Source: Flavobacterium enshiense (GTDB lineage Bacteria > Bacteroidota > Bacteroidia > Flavobacteriales > Flavobacteriaceae). Taken from it: 64,000 bases of DNA. A program made the translations under genes and the position numbers. How positions within the stretch are numbered: position 1 is the stretch's first letter; the number at the start of each line of letters is the position of its first letter. Below the pieces are notes generated by a model. It searched no databases, was not told where the DNA came from, and saw only the letters and a program-made list of their open reading frames with translations. Shown piece after piece: positions 16,099 to 23,930 of this stretch. The stretch lies in NCBI RefSeq assembly GCF_022836875.1, contig NZ_CP090376.1:2852001-2916000 (forward strand). Reading direction: 5' to 3'.

Positions 16099-16746
16099 AT
16101 GGATATTATTTCAGGTTCACATAAGATATTACAGTTCGGATTGCGGTCGGCTTGGGCAAATTTTGTTTTATTCATTATTTATGACTTAATAGTAATCATA
16201 GGAATTGTAATTGGTCAAGGTGTCCTGAAAGAACCGTACTTAGCAATTGCAGAAGTAATTACTCTTGTTGGCGCTCCTTTATTAATACTTCTTATGGCAG
16301 CTATACATGAATGCACGCCTCAAAGTGCTAAAGTTTTTAGCATGATGGCTTTGGGATGGATGTTATTGTTGGCAGGAACAACTGTCATGGTGCACTTTGT
16401 AAACCTGACTTTGTGGAGACAAATCAGCGTTCAACAAAAAATTGATTACGTGCGGTTTCTGGGTTGGGAATGGCCATCCATGATGTTTGCAATTGAACTT
16501 GTTGCATGGCATTTGTTTTTCGGGCTATCAATGTTTTTTGCTGCATTTGCTTTTAGAGGCCAGGGGAGTGAAAAAGCAGTGCGCATAGCCTTAATAGCAA
16601 CAGGCTTGTTATGCATTTTCGGACTAATCGGACCTGTAGTTGGAGATTTGATTTGGCGGTTGATTGGTATTTTTGGATATGGAGTTGGCTTTCCAATCGT
16701 ATGTGTTATGATTGCTCGCGTTTTCAAGAATGCACCATCGAATTAA
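16099..16746 (+). CDS. cassette 16 (right part): integral membrane protein
   Basis: The 215-residue protein has about six membrane segments, starting with FVLFIIYDLIVIIGIVIGQG, and no long soluble domain. I do not recognise the family. A conserved-looking polar pair (AAIHECTPQ) lies between segments 2 and 3. Base composition is clearly less AT-rich than the other cassette genes, which points to a different source organism. It lies between IS copy 2 and the divergent attC17. The tail of this cassette (TGCCGATAAC) does not match the cassette start left of the IS. Confidence 0.65.
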   Translation: MDIISGSHKILQFGLRSAWANFVLFIIYDLIVIIGIVIGQGVLKEPYLAIAEVITLVGAPLLILLMAAIHECTPQSAKVFSMMALGWMLLLAGTTVMVHFVNLTLWRQISVQQKIDYVRFLGWEWPSMMFAIELVAWHLFFGLSMFFAAFAFRGQGSEKAVRIALIATGLLCIFGLIGPVVGDLIWRLIGIFGYGVGFPIVCVMIARVFKNAPSN

Positions 16747-16782
16747 ATGGAAAACATAACTACATTGTGGAAAAAAAACTGC

Positions 16783-16913
16783 CGATAACACTACATTGTA
16801 GCAATTGTGGCATCAGGTTTAATTAATAATTGTGTTTGTACTTGTTTGGTTAGTTTTAAATCTAAGCATTGTGCCAGTCTAACCACAATTGCAACAATGC
16901 TTTTACGTTATAG
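16783..16913 (+). repeat. attC17 (divergent sequence)
   Basis: R'' CGATAAC at 16783-16789, R' GTTATAG at 16907-16913, 131 bp. The arms are unrelated in sequence to the other sites (ACATTGTAGCAATTGTGG against CCACAATTGCAACAATGC, one mismatch plus one wobble) yet form the same kind of stem. There is no TATATTTG. It belongs to a different attC lineage, matching the foreign look of its gene. Confidence 0.72.
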
Positions 16914-16975
16914 GCAAGCAAAATGAAACAAAGGAGAATTCAATAACTTAATGCAACAAATGATAAAATTTATCT

Positions 16976-18523
16976 TTATTGAATTATAGAGAAAGATTCT
17001 ATTTGTTGTAGATGCTGCTCTGTTTGGTATTTGTTGAAGTTATCCCATTTTGGAGGAAAACTGGTTTTTTGCCCATACATAGAATCCAGACATACGTTAT
17101 GGTCTTTGTACTTTTCATGTAAAACAGCCAAAATTTTAAAGAAAAATTCGTCCAACATTACAATAGCTTCAAATTCGGTTTTGAGCGCATCGTAGTTACT
17201 GTCTGAGGGGGTTACTATTTGTAACAGATCTAAAACTTCTTTCTTTTCGAGGGCATTAATTTCAGTTAAATAACCATATTTTAAGGTTTTAAAAACTAAA
17301 TTATTCCAGGCCACGCTGTCATGTCCCCACTGAACATCCGGAAGATTTAAAGAATGCTCACAAATTAGGATAATTGAAAAAAGAACGTCATTTAAATACG
17401 CTGCCGGAAATTCATCAAAACTTCTGAATTCAAAACCGCTTTGGTACATTTTTTCCTGATTAAAATCGAGACCCACTTCAGAAAGCAATTCATATTCCAT
17501 TTCTAATTCAATCTGGTCCCGCCACCAAATGTTCTCCTCTTTTTCAAACTTTAGCAACTTTCTGAAATCATCCACTTTGTAAGTTAAAATTTTTCCCTTA
17601 GGCATCGATTTGTTAAAAGTCCCTACCCCTATGTATCGGGACATGGCATTTCTCATAGAACCTAAAGTAAATTTTTTGTCTAAGCTATATTTGTCGCTTA
17701 TTACTCCCATAATATCGGGGCTGCCAAGAGTCGCTATAAAAAAAGGCTCAAACCATTGCAACAAATAAATGGCATTTGCGTGCGTTTTATCAAAATCAAT
17801 ATAATCTACAATCCTACTGTTTTCAGTTAGTGAGGGTAATGTAATATGAAAATGATAGGTGCCATTATTAAACAAAACAAGATTTTCCTGATTGGTCATG
17901 AACATATTAAGACCGCTATTGTAATCCGGAAAGCTTAATTTCCCATTTAGTACTGACGATTCATTAATTTTATCCAGGAATAACTTTTTGGTGGCTTCCA
18001 GCTCTTTACAAGAATCTGAAATTGTCCTGTTTTCAAAATATTTGGTTACAAATTCGATAGAATCACCATCAAAATGTACAGATCCCATCGTTTTATTTCT
18101 TTGGGTAATCATACTTTGAATATTGTACGGTTGATCCTCAAGAAAAAGTTCCATAATGGATTTCCCCAAATATTCCGGATTTGAAAGCGGTTTTGGCGTC
18201 TCCGCATCTACTCCGGCGCTTCCAACTAATGATTTAACATCCGGCAACGTTTTGTGCTGGTATTTTTTGTCGAGTTTTTCCAGCGAATGACTATTAATCA
18301 TTCGGCTCACTTTGTAGTTTTCGTTACAACCAAAAGCCTTTTTTAATAAGGGGGCCAAGCTTTCCGGTTTATAGCATTTTCTATAATCAATGCTGTATCG
18401 CTCAAAACCAATTTTTTCTTGTATAAACTCACCAGAAACTATTAGGGATTCTTCAAATTGCATGTAGGTTTCGTTTTCTAATCCAATTCCCCAATAATAT
18501 TTTTTTGTCTGATTGTCTTTCAT
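16976..18523 (-). CDS. GCS/amidoligase-like protein (tentative)
   Basis: The 515-residue soluble protein begins with KKYYWGIGLENETYMQFE, an N-terminal strand with paired Glu residues like the metal-binding entry of the glutamine synthetase/gamma-glutamylcysteine ligase fold. Later segments fit that fold: GDSIEFVTKYFEN, a YHFHITLPSL strand with His, the helix with FEPFFIATLGSPD, a SRYIGVGTF segment with Arg, and SGFEFRSFDEFP. I infer an ATP-dependent carboxylate-amine ligase (amidoligase) of unknown substrate. It is on the strand opposite to every cassette gene, has no attC of its own and lies in a segment between an orphan cassette start (16907) and an orphan cassette tail (20475). A consensus promoter lies about 335 bases upstream of its start. 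Confidence 0.55.
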   Translation of the reverse strand: MKDNQTKKYYWGIGLENETYMQFEESLIVSGEFIQEKIGFERYSIDYRKCYKPESLAPLLKKAFGCNENYKVSRMINSHSLEKLDKKYQHKTLPDVKSLVGSAGVDAETPKPLSNPEYLGKSIMELFLEDQPYNIQSMITQRNKTMGSVHFDGDSIEFVTKYFENRTISDSCKELEATKKLFLDKINESSVLNGKLSFPDYNSGLNMFMTNQENLVLFNNGTYHFHITLPSLTENSRIVDYIDFDKTHANAIYLLQWFEPFFIATLGSPDIMGVISDKYSLDKKFTLGSMRNAMSRYIGVGTFNKSMPKGKILTYKVDDFRKLLKFEKEENIWWRDQIELEMEYELLSEVGLDFNQEKMYQSGFEFRSFDEFPAAYLNDVLFSIILICEHSLNLPDVQWGHDSVAWNNLVFKTLKYGYLTEINALEKKEVLDLLQIVTPSDSNYDALKTEFEAIVMLDEFFFKILAVLHEKYKDHNVCLDSMYGQKTSFPPKWDNFNKYQTEQHLQQIESFSIIQ

Positions 18524-19166
18524 TTATACTAGTTTTCTTTTTATGGTTATTTTGAACTTTTTAAAGTCATTATTTTTTATTCGGAAGCATTAGTTTAATC
18601 TACTGGTAATCAAAATAAAAACAGTCATTCAAACGGATTAAACAAATTATTAAATCCATTCCCTTATTTTTAAATTATAGGAATTTATATTTCAGTCTCA
18701 AAAATTTTGCATTTGAATCGACTGAACGATTGATAAAAAGCAAAATTTTGTAATGCAGTTATAAAATCACTACTGTCATTAATCGCTTTCATATCAATAA
18801 TTTAAGCATATAAATTACCCTGTTACAGTTTTTGCTGTTCTTGTTTTTTCCAGGTTGCAAATGTACTCATTATTATCTTATTTCAAATGGTTAATTCATT
18901 GAAAATCAAATAATAATACAAAATCATCCAATTGTCTGATTAATTATTTGGATTAATTGGTTTCAGATATAGTTTAAAACTATGCGGTTAGCGCATTTTG
19001 CTTTAGCCTTTAAAAGCATTTTAGTATAACTCGAGCAGATAGCGGAGTGCGCAGAAATTACAAAAATACACACTAATTAAATCGTGTAATTTGTGGTTAC
19101 TAAATTAGGGCTGCAACCTGCAGATGTTTAGTATGTATATCAAATCATGAACTCTCGGTCCATTGC
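18524..19166. other. non-coding stretch between two minus-strand genes
   Basis: There are 643 bases without a convincing gene. It is AT-rich and holds the minus-strand promoter at 18858-18887. I see no attC arms, no terminator and no RNA gene in the rest. A long leader RNA for the amidoligase-like gene is possible. Confidence 0.5.
18858..18887 (-). promoter_or_regulatory. Bacteroidota-type promoter for the amidoligase-like gene
   Basis: Read on the minus strand: TTTG (18887-18884), 18 bases, TACATTTG (18865-18858). This matches the Bacteroidota consensus TTTG/TAnnTTTG with typical spacing. Initiation would fall near 18851, leaving a leader of about 330 bases before the start at 18523. Confidence 0.6.
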
Positions 19167-19904
19167 TTAGTCATGGTAATAAAACACGTAGGAGGAATAT
19201 AGTTCGTCATTCCACCAATCTTTTTTAACTTCTGAAAAATAATTGTAATTCACCTTTCCAGCTTGTGATTGCAGTGGGTATACTACCACGCCATTCTCTC
19301 TGTAGGCTTGATGCTCGTTCGTTTCCGGGACAACAGGAGCGATATGTCCAGAGAGTCCTTTTTCTTTCCTTTTGGCACAAATTATTCCAACACCTCCATT
19401 GGTATTCACTTTATTTTGAATTTCTTCAGCAGTAAACATCCTTTTCCATCCAAAATCATCTCCCCATTTTAAAAACCAGTCGTGTATGGCACTGGAATAA
19501 ATGTGATCTACCGTTTCTCCCATAAGTGGTTCTACATCTTGCCCTTCCAATATTTTTTCCAGGGCTTGATCTGTCCACCAAACAGTAGGAAGATACACTT
19601 TGCAGAAATGACAATAATCGTAAGAGTAAACATTACAATAGGTGTCTTCTATTGTTCTTTGGTATCTAATGTTTTTAACAACATCCAGTTTATCGATCAA
19701 TTGCCCAATGCTTTCTCGTTTAGTCTCAGCATTAGTTAAGTCTCTGTACGGAATATCAGAGTCTGCCAATGGTTTGTACTTCATTTGTGCAGAATCTAAG
19801 CGAGATTCCGGATCGGGTAAGAAATCGGCAGCTGTTATTCGGCTATTTGGTTTTGAATGATTCACTTTTAGTGTTGAATAAATCGATTCTGTATGTTTTT
19901 TCAT
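19167..19904 (-). CDS. papain-like (NlpC/P60 or CHAP-type) protein, tentative
   Basis: The 245-residue protein has no signal peptide. Two segments look catalytic: DTYCNVYSYDYCHFCKVYLPTVWWTD (residues ~85-110), in which TYCN is the usual setting of the nucleophilic Cys in papain-like cell-wall or amide hydrolases; and GLSGHIAPVVPE, which supplies the His with a following polar partner. GVGIICAKRK lies just before the His, as in that fold. Likely activity is cleavage or transfer on an amide bond; the target is unknown. Same strand as the amidoligase-like gene, which is 643 bases downstream. The neighbourhood pairing suggests, but does not prove, a shared pathway. Confidence 0.5.
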   Translation of the reverse strand: MKKHTESIYSTLKVNHSKPNSRITAADFLPDPESRLDSAQMKYKPLADSDIPYRDLTNAETKRESIGQLIDKLDVVKNIRYQRTIEDTYCNVYSYDYCHFCKVYLPTVWWTDQALEKILEGQDVEPLMGETVDHIYSSAIHDWFLKWGDDFGWKRMFTAEEIQNKVNTNGGVGIICAKRKEKGLSGHIAPVVPETNEHQAYRENGVVVYPLQSQAGKVNYNYFSEVKKDWWNDELYSSYVFYYHD

Positions 19905-20474
19905 TTTGGTTGCTTAAAATTAATTAGCTTAATGCTAACGGAATTTTACTATTCGCCTAATGTATTTCTGAAAAGAAGTTAAACCTATTAATTTAAAAAT
20001 AAACAGGTTGTGTTTTTTTTGCGCTCCCGAAATTATTCGGGAGAAAATCCTCAAAACATGCTTACTCAAAATAAGTTCTTCTAAAATTTAAATGTAATAA
20101 AAAAAACAGAAGCGGAAATATAATTTCATTGTGAATAAGAAAATATTGATCTGAAATTTGTGTTCTGATTTATGATTTGTATTCGTACCGTAGTTTTTGC
20201 CATATTTTTAAAAAAACGCCACGATCGCGCAAATTGGTCAGTTGTTGCACCGCGCGGATTTGCAATCCGTACCCATATTGAACAGTAACTATACTTAAAA
20301 ACAAATAAAACCCGATGGCGATAATTTGAAATCCGAGCGACTTTACAGTAGAGAATTTATCACTTTTTTAAAACATAACAGTATTGTGATTTTTTTTTTT
20401 AAAATATTATAATGGGAGTACAACTTTACATAAAAATCTTAAAGAAAAAAAACAATTCAAATATTTAAAACTTC
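19905..20474. other. non-coding stretch before attC18
   Basis: There are 570 bases with no credible gene. It contains a perfect 8-bp hairpin CTCCCGAA/TTCGGGAG (20024-20043), which lacks a following T-run, and a short palindrome CGGATT-tgc-AATCCG (20255-20269) inside a GC-rich patch that resembles a scattered REP-like element. The rest is AT-rich and featureless. Confidence 0.5.
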
Positions 20475-20638
20475 CGCTAACAGCGATTTTAAGAAATGAC
20501 AGCTTTAGGGATTTATCTGTAATGATCAGTGAATATTTTCTTCTCCTAAGTAGGCTTTTCCTTTCAAAGTTTTCGGTATATTTGTAAACATCAGTAATAA
20601 AAAATCCGCCTCAACATAAAGCCGGCGGTACGTTAGCA
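20475..20638 (+). repeat. attC18 (slightly degenerate)
   Basis: R'' CGCTAAC at 20475-20481, R' GTTAGCA at 20632-20638, 164 bp. The arms TTTAAGAAATGACAGC / CCGCCTCAACATAAA have lost much of their pairing. TATATTTG at 20577-20584 is intact. The tail it ends (CTTCCGCTAAC) has no matching cassette start to its left. Confidence 0.75.
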
Positions 20639-20672
20639 GAAATTTTACGTAACGAAACAGAAAAACTGAAAT

Positions 20673-22013
20673 ATGAAAAAAGCATCCTCAATTCTATTAT
20701 TATTGTTTTTATCAATGATATCTTTTGGACAAAATGTTCAAAAAATTGAATTAAATAAAAATTATTCAGACGTAAAACTTAATAAAAGTGCAAATTTAAA
20801 ATACACCCTACATTTTGAGAAAAATGGAGTCTATAAAATTTCGGTTTTACAAAAAGGAATTGACGTGGTTTTAGTTCTAACTGATAAATCGAATAAAAAA
20901 CTCGTAGAAAAAGATTCACCAAATGGACAAAATGGTTTAGAAACCTTTGATTTTACTTCAAATGAAACAAATGATTTTTACTTAGCAATAAATAGACTTG
21001 ACGAAAATGGAAATCCGGCTGAAGGCAAAGTTTCAATTACCATTAAACAATTTTCAAAATCAGAACTAAAAGAAATTGCAAAAATCAAAAAAGAGCTTGA
21101 ACCAGAAAACAAAAAAAATATTCAAACATTGGATATTGACCATTTTTGGGAAGCATTTGACAATTTGAAAAAATGCAAATCACGAAATGACAGTATTGCA
21201 TCATTTCAGAAACTATATTTAGACAGGGCGACTAACGGTCTTGAAGATTTTATAAAAGAGAGAAATTTTACCGCTGAAAAATTTGTAAATGCTGTCTCAA
21301 CAATGCCTAAATTTTACAATTCTATCAGAAAAAATACTTACGAAGCAAAAAAGGCTGTTCCGGTAATTGACGAAGTTGTTTTAAAATTTAAAGAAATTTA
21401 CCCTAACTTCAAACCTTTTAAAGTTTGCTTTGCTATTGGTTTAGTCAGTACAGGAGGAACTGTATCTGACAATTTTTTATTAATTGGCACAGAAATTTCT
21501 GCATCAACAAAAGACACAGATTTGTCTGAATTTAATAATAATGCACTTAGTAAAGTTTTGGGAAGCGGTGATAATGTTATTCAAAAAATAAAGAATTTTG
21601 TGTCACACGAATATGTGCATACGCAACAAATTAGTTCAGGTGATAAAAACGCAATAAGATGCGACCTTTTATATGCCGTTATGCAAGAAGGATTTTGTGA
21701 TTTCATTGGTGAACTTACAACTGGCAGCAAAATAAATAAAGTTGCACAAGAATATGGAGATAAGCATGAAAAAGAACTTTGGAAAGAGTTTAAAAATGAA
21801 TTATGTAATGAAAATATTAAGAATTGGCTTTACAACTATTCTACCGTTAAAGACAAGCCAGCGGATTTAGGTTATTACATAGGATATAAAATCGCAAAAG
21901 AATATTATAACAATGCAACAGACAAAAAACAAGCAGTAATTGATATAATAGAAATGAAAGATCCAATAAAGTTTTTACAAATAAGTAAATACGACCAAAA
22001 GGAAAAAAAATAA
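20673..22013 (+). CDS. cassette 18: exported HExxH metalloprotease-like protein
   Basis: The 446-residue protein has a signal peptide ending SFGQ (residue ~20). Residues ~25-125 form a beta domain like bacterial pre-peptidase C-terminal domains (YTLHFEKNGVYKISVLQKGIDVVLVLTD). A catalytic-looking region follows: VSHEYVHTQQ (HExxH, near residue 311), then EGFCDFIGEL about 30 residues on, whose Glu/Asp could be the third zinc ligand, as in DUF2268-type predicted Zn-dependent proteases. Probably a periplasmic or surface metallopeptidase. Start 34 bases after R'; the tail lies 6 bases before attC19. Confidence 0.75.
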   Translation: MKKASSILLLLFLSMISFGQNVQKIELNKNYSDVKLNKSANLKYTLHFEKNGVYKISVLQKGIDVVLVLTDKSNKKLVEKDSPNGQNGLETFDFTSNETNDFYLAINRLDENGNPAEGKVSITIKQFSKSELKEIAKIKKELEPENKKNIQTLDIDHFWEAFDNLKKCKSRNDSIASFQKLYLDRATNGLEDFIKERNFTAEKFVNAVSTMPKFYNSIRKNTYEAKKAVPVIDEVVLKFKEIYPNFKPFKVCFAIGLVSTGGTVSDNFLLIGTEISASTKDTDLSEFNNNALSKVLGSGDNVIQKIKNFVSHEYVHTQQISSGDKNAIRCDLLYAVMQEGFCDFIGELTTGSKINKVAQEYGDKHEKELWKEFKNELCNENIKNWLYNYSTVKDKPADLGYYIGYKIAKEYYNNATDKKQAVIDIIEMKDPIKFLQISKYDQKEKK

Positions 22014-22019
22014 AACTTC

Positions 22020-22184
22020 TGTTAACAGCGGCTTTATATAATGGCGGGGTCGTAGTGTAATTGGAGGAGCCAGTGCTTGCACCTCACTCCTGTTTTTCAC
22101 CTTTTTCTTTCAAAATTTTCGATATATTTCTAAACATCAGTAATAAAAATCCCCACCTGACACAAAGCCGGCGGGACGTTATCC
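22020..22184 (+). repeat. attC19 (slightly degenerate)
   Basis: R'' TGTTAAC at 22020-22026, R' GTTATCC at 22178-22184, 165 bp. Arms TTTATATAATGGCGGGG / CCCCACCTGACACAAA pair poorly, as if halves from two sites were joined. The promoter box has decayed to TATATTTC (22133-22140). Confidence 0.75.
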
Positions 22185-22208
22185 ACAATTAAACCAAAAC
22201 TAAGCCGA

Positions 22209-23195
22209 ATGACAACATTCCCAGTAATTGCTTCTACAATATCAGAAAAAGATTTAGGCAATTTTATAATAGAAAAATACAACCTAAATAGCAATTTTGA
22301 ATGTAAATTATTTAGAACTGGAGTAAATCACACATATTTCATTTCAGACTCAAACACAAAATATGTTGTTAGAGTTTACTGTCATAATTGGAGAAGTAAA
22401 ACTGAAATCAAGGAAGAATTAGAACTCTTAAAAATACTCAAAAACAACAACCTTTCTATTTCATTTCCAATCTCTGATAAAAACGATGAATTAATTCAAG
22501 AAATTAATGCTCCTGAAGGAATTCGGTATGTTGTACTATTTTCATTTGCAAATGGTGAAAAAAAACGATTTATGACAAATGAGAATTGCTTTGCTGTTGG
22601 TTCTCTTATTGCTAAAATTCATAATATAACGGCAAGCAAAAAAATCGATAGAGTGAATTATAATTCTGAAATACTTTTAAAAAAATCATATAATTATTTA
22701 AAACCATTTTTCACCGAAGATTTAAGTGAAATGAAATTCCTAAAAGAAATTGGTGAAAAAATATCAAAAACCTTTCAAGAGAGCAATTTAGAAGATAACC
22801 AAAAAGGAATTGTTCATCTTGATATTTGGTATGACAATTTCAGTATAAATGCAGAAAATGAAATAACTATATTTGACTTTGATAATTGCGGAAATGGATT
22901 ACTTATTTTAGATGTTGGGTATTTCTGCAAACAATTATTCTTCATCGAACAAGACAAAAATCAATACGAATTAAAAGTCAAAAGTTTTCTTGAAGGTTAC
23001 AAAGAATTCAGAGAATTATCTGATAAAGAGATAAACTTAATTCCAGAAACTGGAGCATCAATTTTTATTTTTTATCTTGGTGTTCAAGCTCAAAGATTTG
23101 ATTGGTCAAATATATTTCTGACTGAAAACTATCTTAAAATGTTTGTTGGAAGAATAAAAGATTGGGTTGATTATTATAAAATCCAAAAGAATTAG
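22209..23195 (+). CDS. cassette 19: APH-type phosphotransferase
   Basis: The 328-residue protein has the protein-kinase-like fold of aminoglycoside phosphotransferase/choline kinase relatives. The N-lobe strand is KYVVRVYCHNW. The catalytic loop is GIVHLDIWYDNF (HxDxxxxN pattern, near residue 200) and the metal-binding segment is TIFDFDNCGNG. It probably uses ATP to phosphorylate a small molecule; family members include aminoglycoside and macrolide kinases but also homoserine and choline kinases, and the substrate cannot be read from the sequence. No signal peptide, so cytoplasmic. Start 24 bases after R'. The attC at its 3' end is missing its left half, so it is now joined to cassette 20. 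Confidence 0.8.
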   Translation: MTTFPVIASTISEKDLGNFIIEKYNLNSNFECKLFRTGVNHTYFISDSNTKYVVRVYCHNWRSKTEIKEELELLKILKNNNLSISFPISDKNDELIQEINAPEGIRYVVLFSFANGEKKRFMTNENCFAVGSLIAKIHNITASKKIDRVNYNSEILLKKSYNYLKPFFTEDLSEMKFLKEIGEKISKTFQESNLEDNQKGIVHLDIWYDNFSINAENEITIFDFDNCGNGLLILDVGYFCKQLFFIEQDKNQYELKVKSFLEGYKEFRELSDKEINLIPETGASIFIFYLGVQAQRFDWSNIFLTENYLKMFVGRIKDWVDYYKIQKN

Positions 23196-23196
23196 C

Positions 23197-23226
23197 ATTT
23201 TGCAGCAAGCCCGCGGAACGTTAGCG
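23197..23226 (+). repeat. attC20 half site (L' and R' only)
   Basis: Only the right part of an attC remains (TTTTGCAGCAAGCCCGCGGAAC then R' GTTAGCG at 23220-23226), starting one base after the stop codon of the kinase gene. The R'' box expected for cassette 19 (TGGATAAC), the left arm and the whole loop are absent, a loss of about 130 bases. Confidence 0.65.
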
Positions 23227-23314
23227 GTTAGTTGACACAAAATTACGGGTTAACCAATATTTGTAAAAATTTTACTTCAAAATCAATTAAAAAATTAAAC
23301 AGAATTATAAAAGC

Positions 23315-23731
23315 GTGAATAAAATTCTAAATTCAAAACTAATTTTATTAATTCCCGCTTATTGGGCTTGTTTGTTTGACGTGATCATTACAATCGTAAA
23401 TCAGTCTGACGAATATTGGAAAGGAAATTTAAGTAGAGCTAATGAAGGAAATCCTATTGGTGCATTTATGATGGCTAATCATACATCGGGAATATTCATT
23501 ATTAGTTTTATATGGTTACTATTGATAGGAATAATTGGTTATAATTTATCAAAAAGAAAACTCAAAACTTTTGCTCTTTTTGTCATGGTTGCACATACAT
23601 TTGGAGCATCAACTTGGCTAAGTGGTTATTATAATTTTTGGTATGCTATAATTTTCATATTAATAAATTCCATAATGTTTATCGAAATAAATGATATTTA
23701 CGAAAAAAGAGACGATAAATTGAATTTTTAA
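23315..23731 (+). CDS. cassette 20: small integral membrane protein
   Basis: The 138-residue product has four membrane segments (LILLIPAYWACLFDVIITIV, the GIFIISFIWLLLIGIIGYNL region, FALFVMVAHTFGASTWL and FWYAIIFILINSIMFIEI). Charged loops carry residues such as NQSDEYWKGNLSRANEGNP. No family recognised. Translation probably starts at GTG 23315, 88 bases after R', the longest leader in the array, and the half site upstream has no promoter box. Stop is 10 bases before R'' of attC21. Confidence 0.62.
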   Translation: MNKILNSKLILLIPAYWACLFDVIITIVNQSDEYWKGNLSRANEGNPIGAFMMANHTSGIFIISFIWLLLIGIIGYNLSKRKLKTFALFVMVAHTFGASTWLSGYYNFWYAIIFILINSIMFIEINDIYEKRDDKLNF

Positions 23732-23741
23732 ACAACTGAAC

Positions 23742-23905
23742 CGCTAACAAGCGATTTATGCAAGTGGGGTTTTTAGGATTTATCGGTAAAGGTAAGTGTT
23801 TGCACATTCTTTTCAAATACAAGGTTTTTCTTTCAAAATTTTCGATATATTTGCAAGTATCAGTAATAAAAGTCCCTACCGGCATAAATCCCTGAGACGT
23901 TGTAT
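23742..23905 (+). repeat. attC21 (degenerate)
   Basis: R'' CGCTAAC at 23742-23748, R' GTTGTAT at 23899-23905, 164 bp. Left arm TTTATGCAAGTGGGG against right CCCTACCGGCATAAA keeps about two thirds of its pairs; spacers have drifted. TATATTTG at 23846-23853. Confidence 0.75.
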
Positions 23906-23930
23906 TCAACTGTTTCTAACGATAACGTAT

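Noticed and set aside
19928..19945. Additional R'' box (ATGCTAACGG)
   Set aside because: GCTAAC is present, but no paired arms, loop or R' box follow.
20024..20043. Terminator at the CTCCCGAA/TTCGGGAG hairpin
   Set aside because: The stem is perfect but no T-run follows on either strand, so it is kept only as an inverted repeat.
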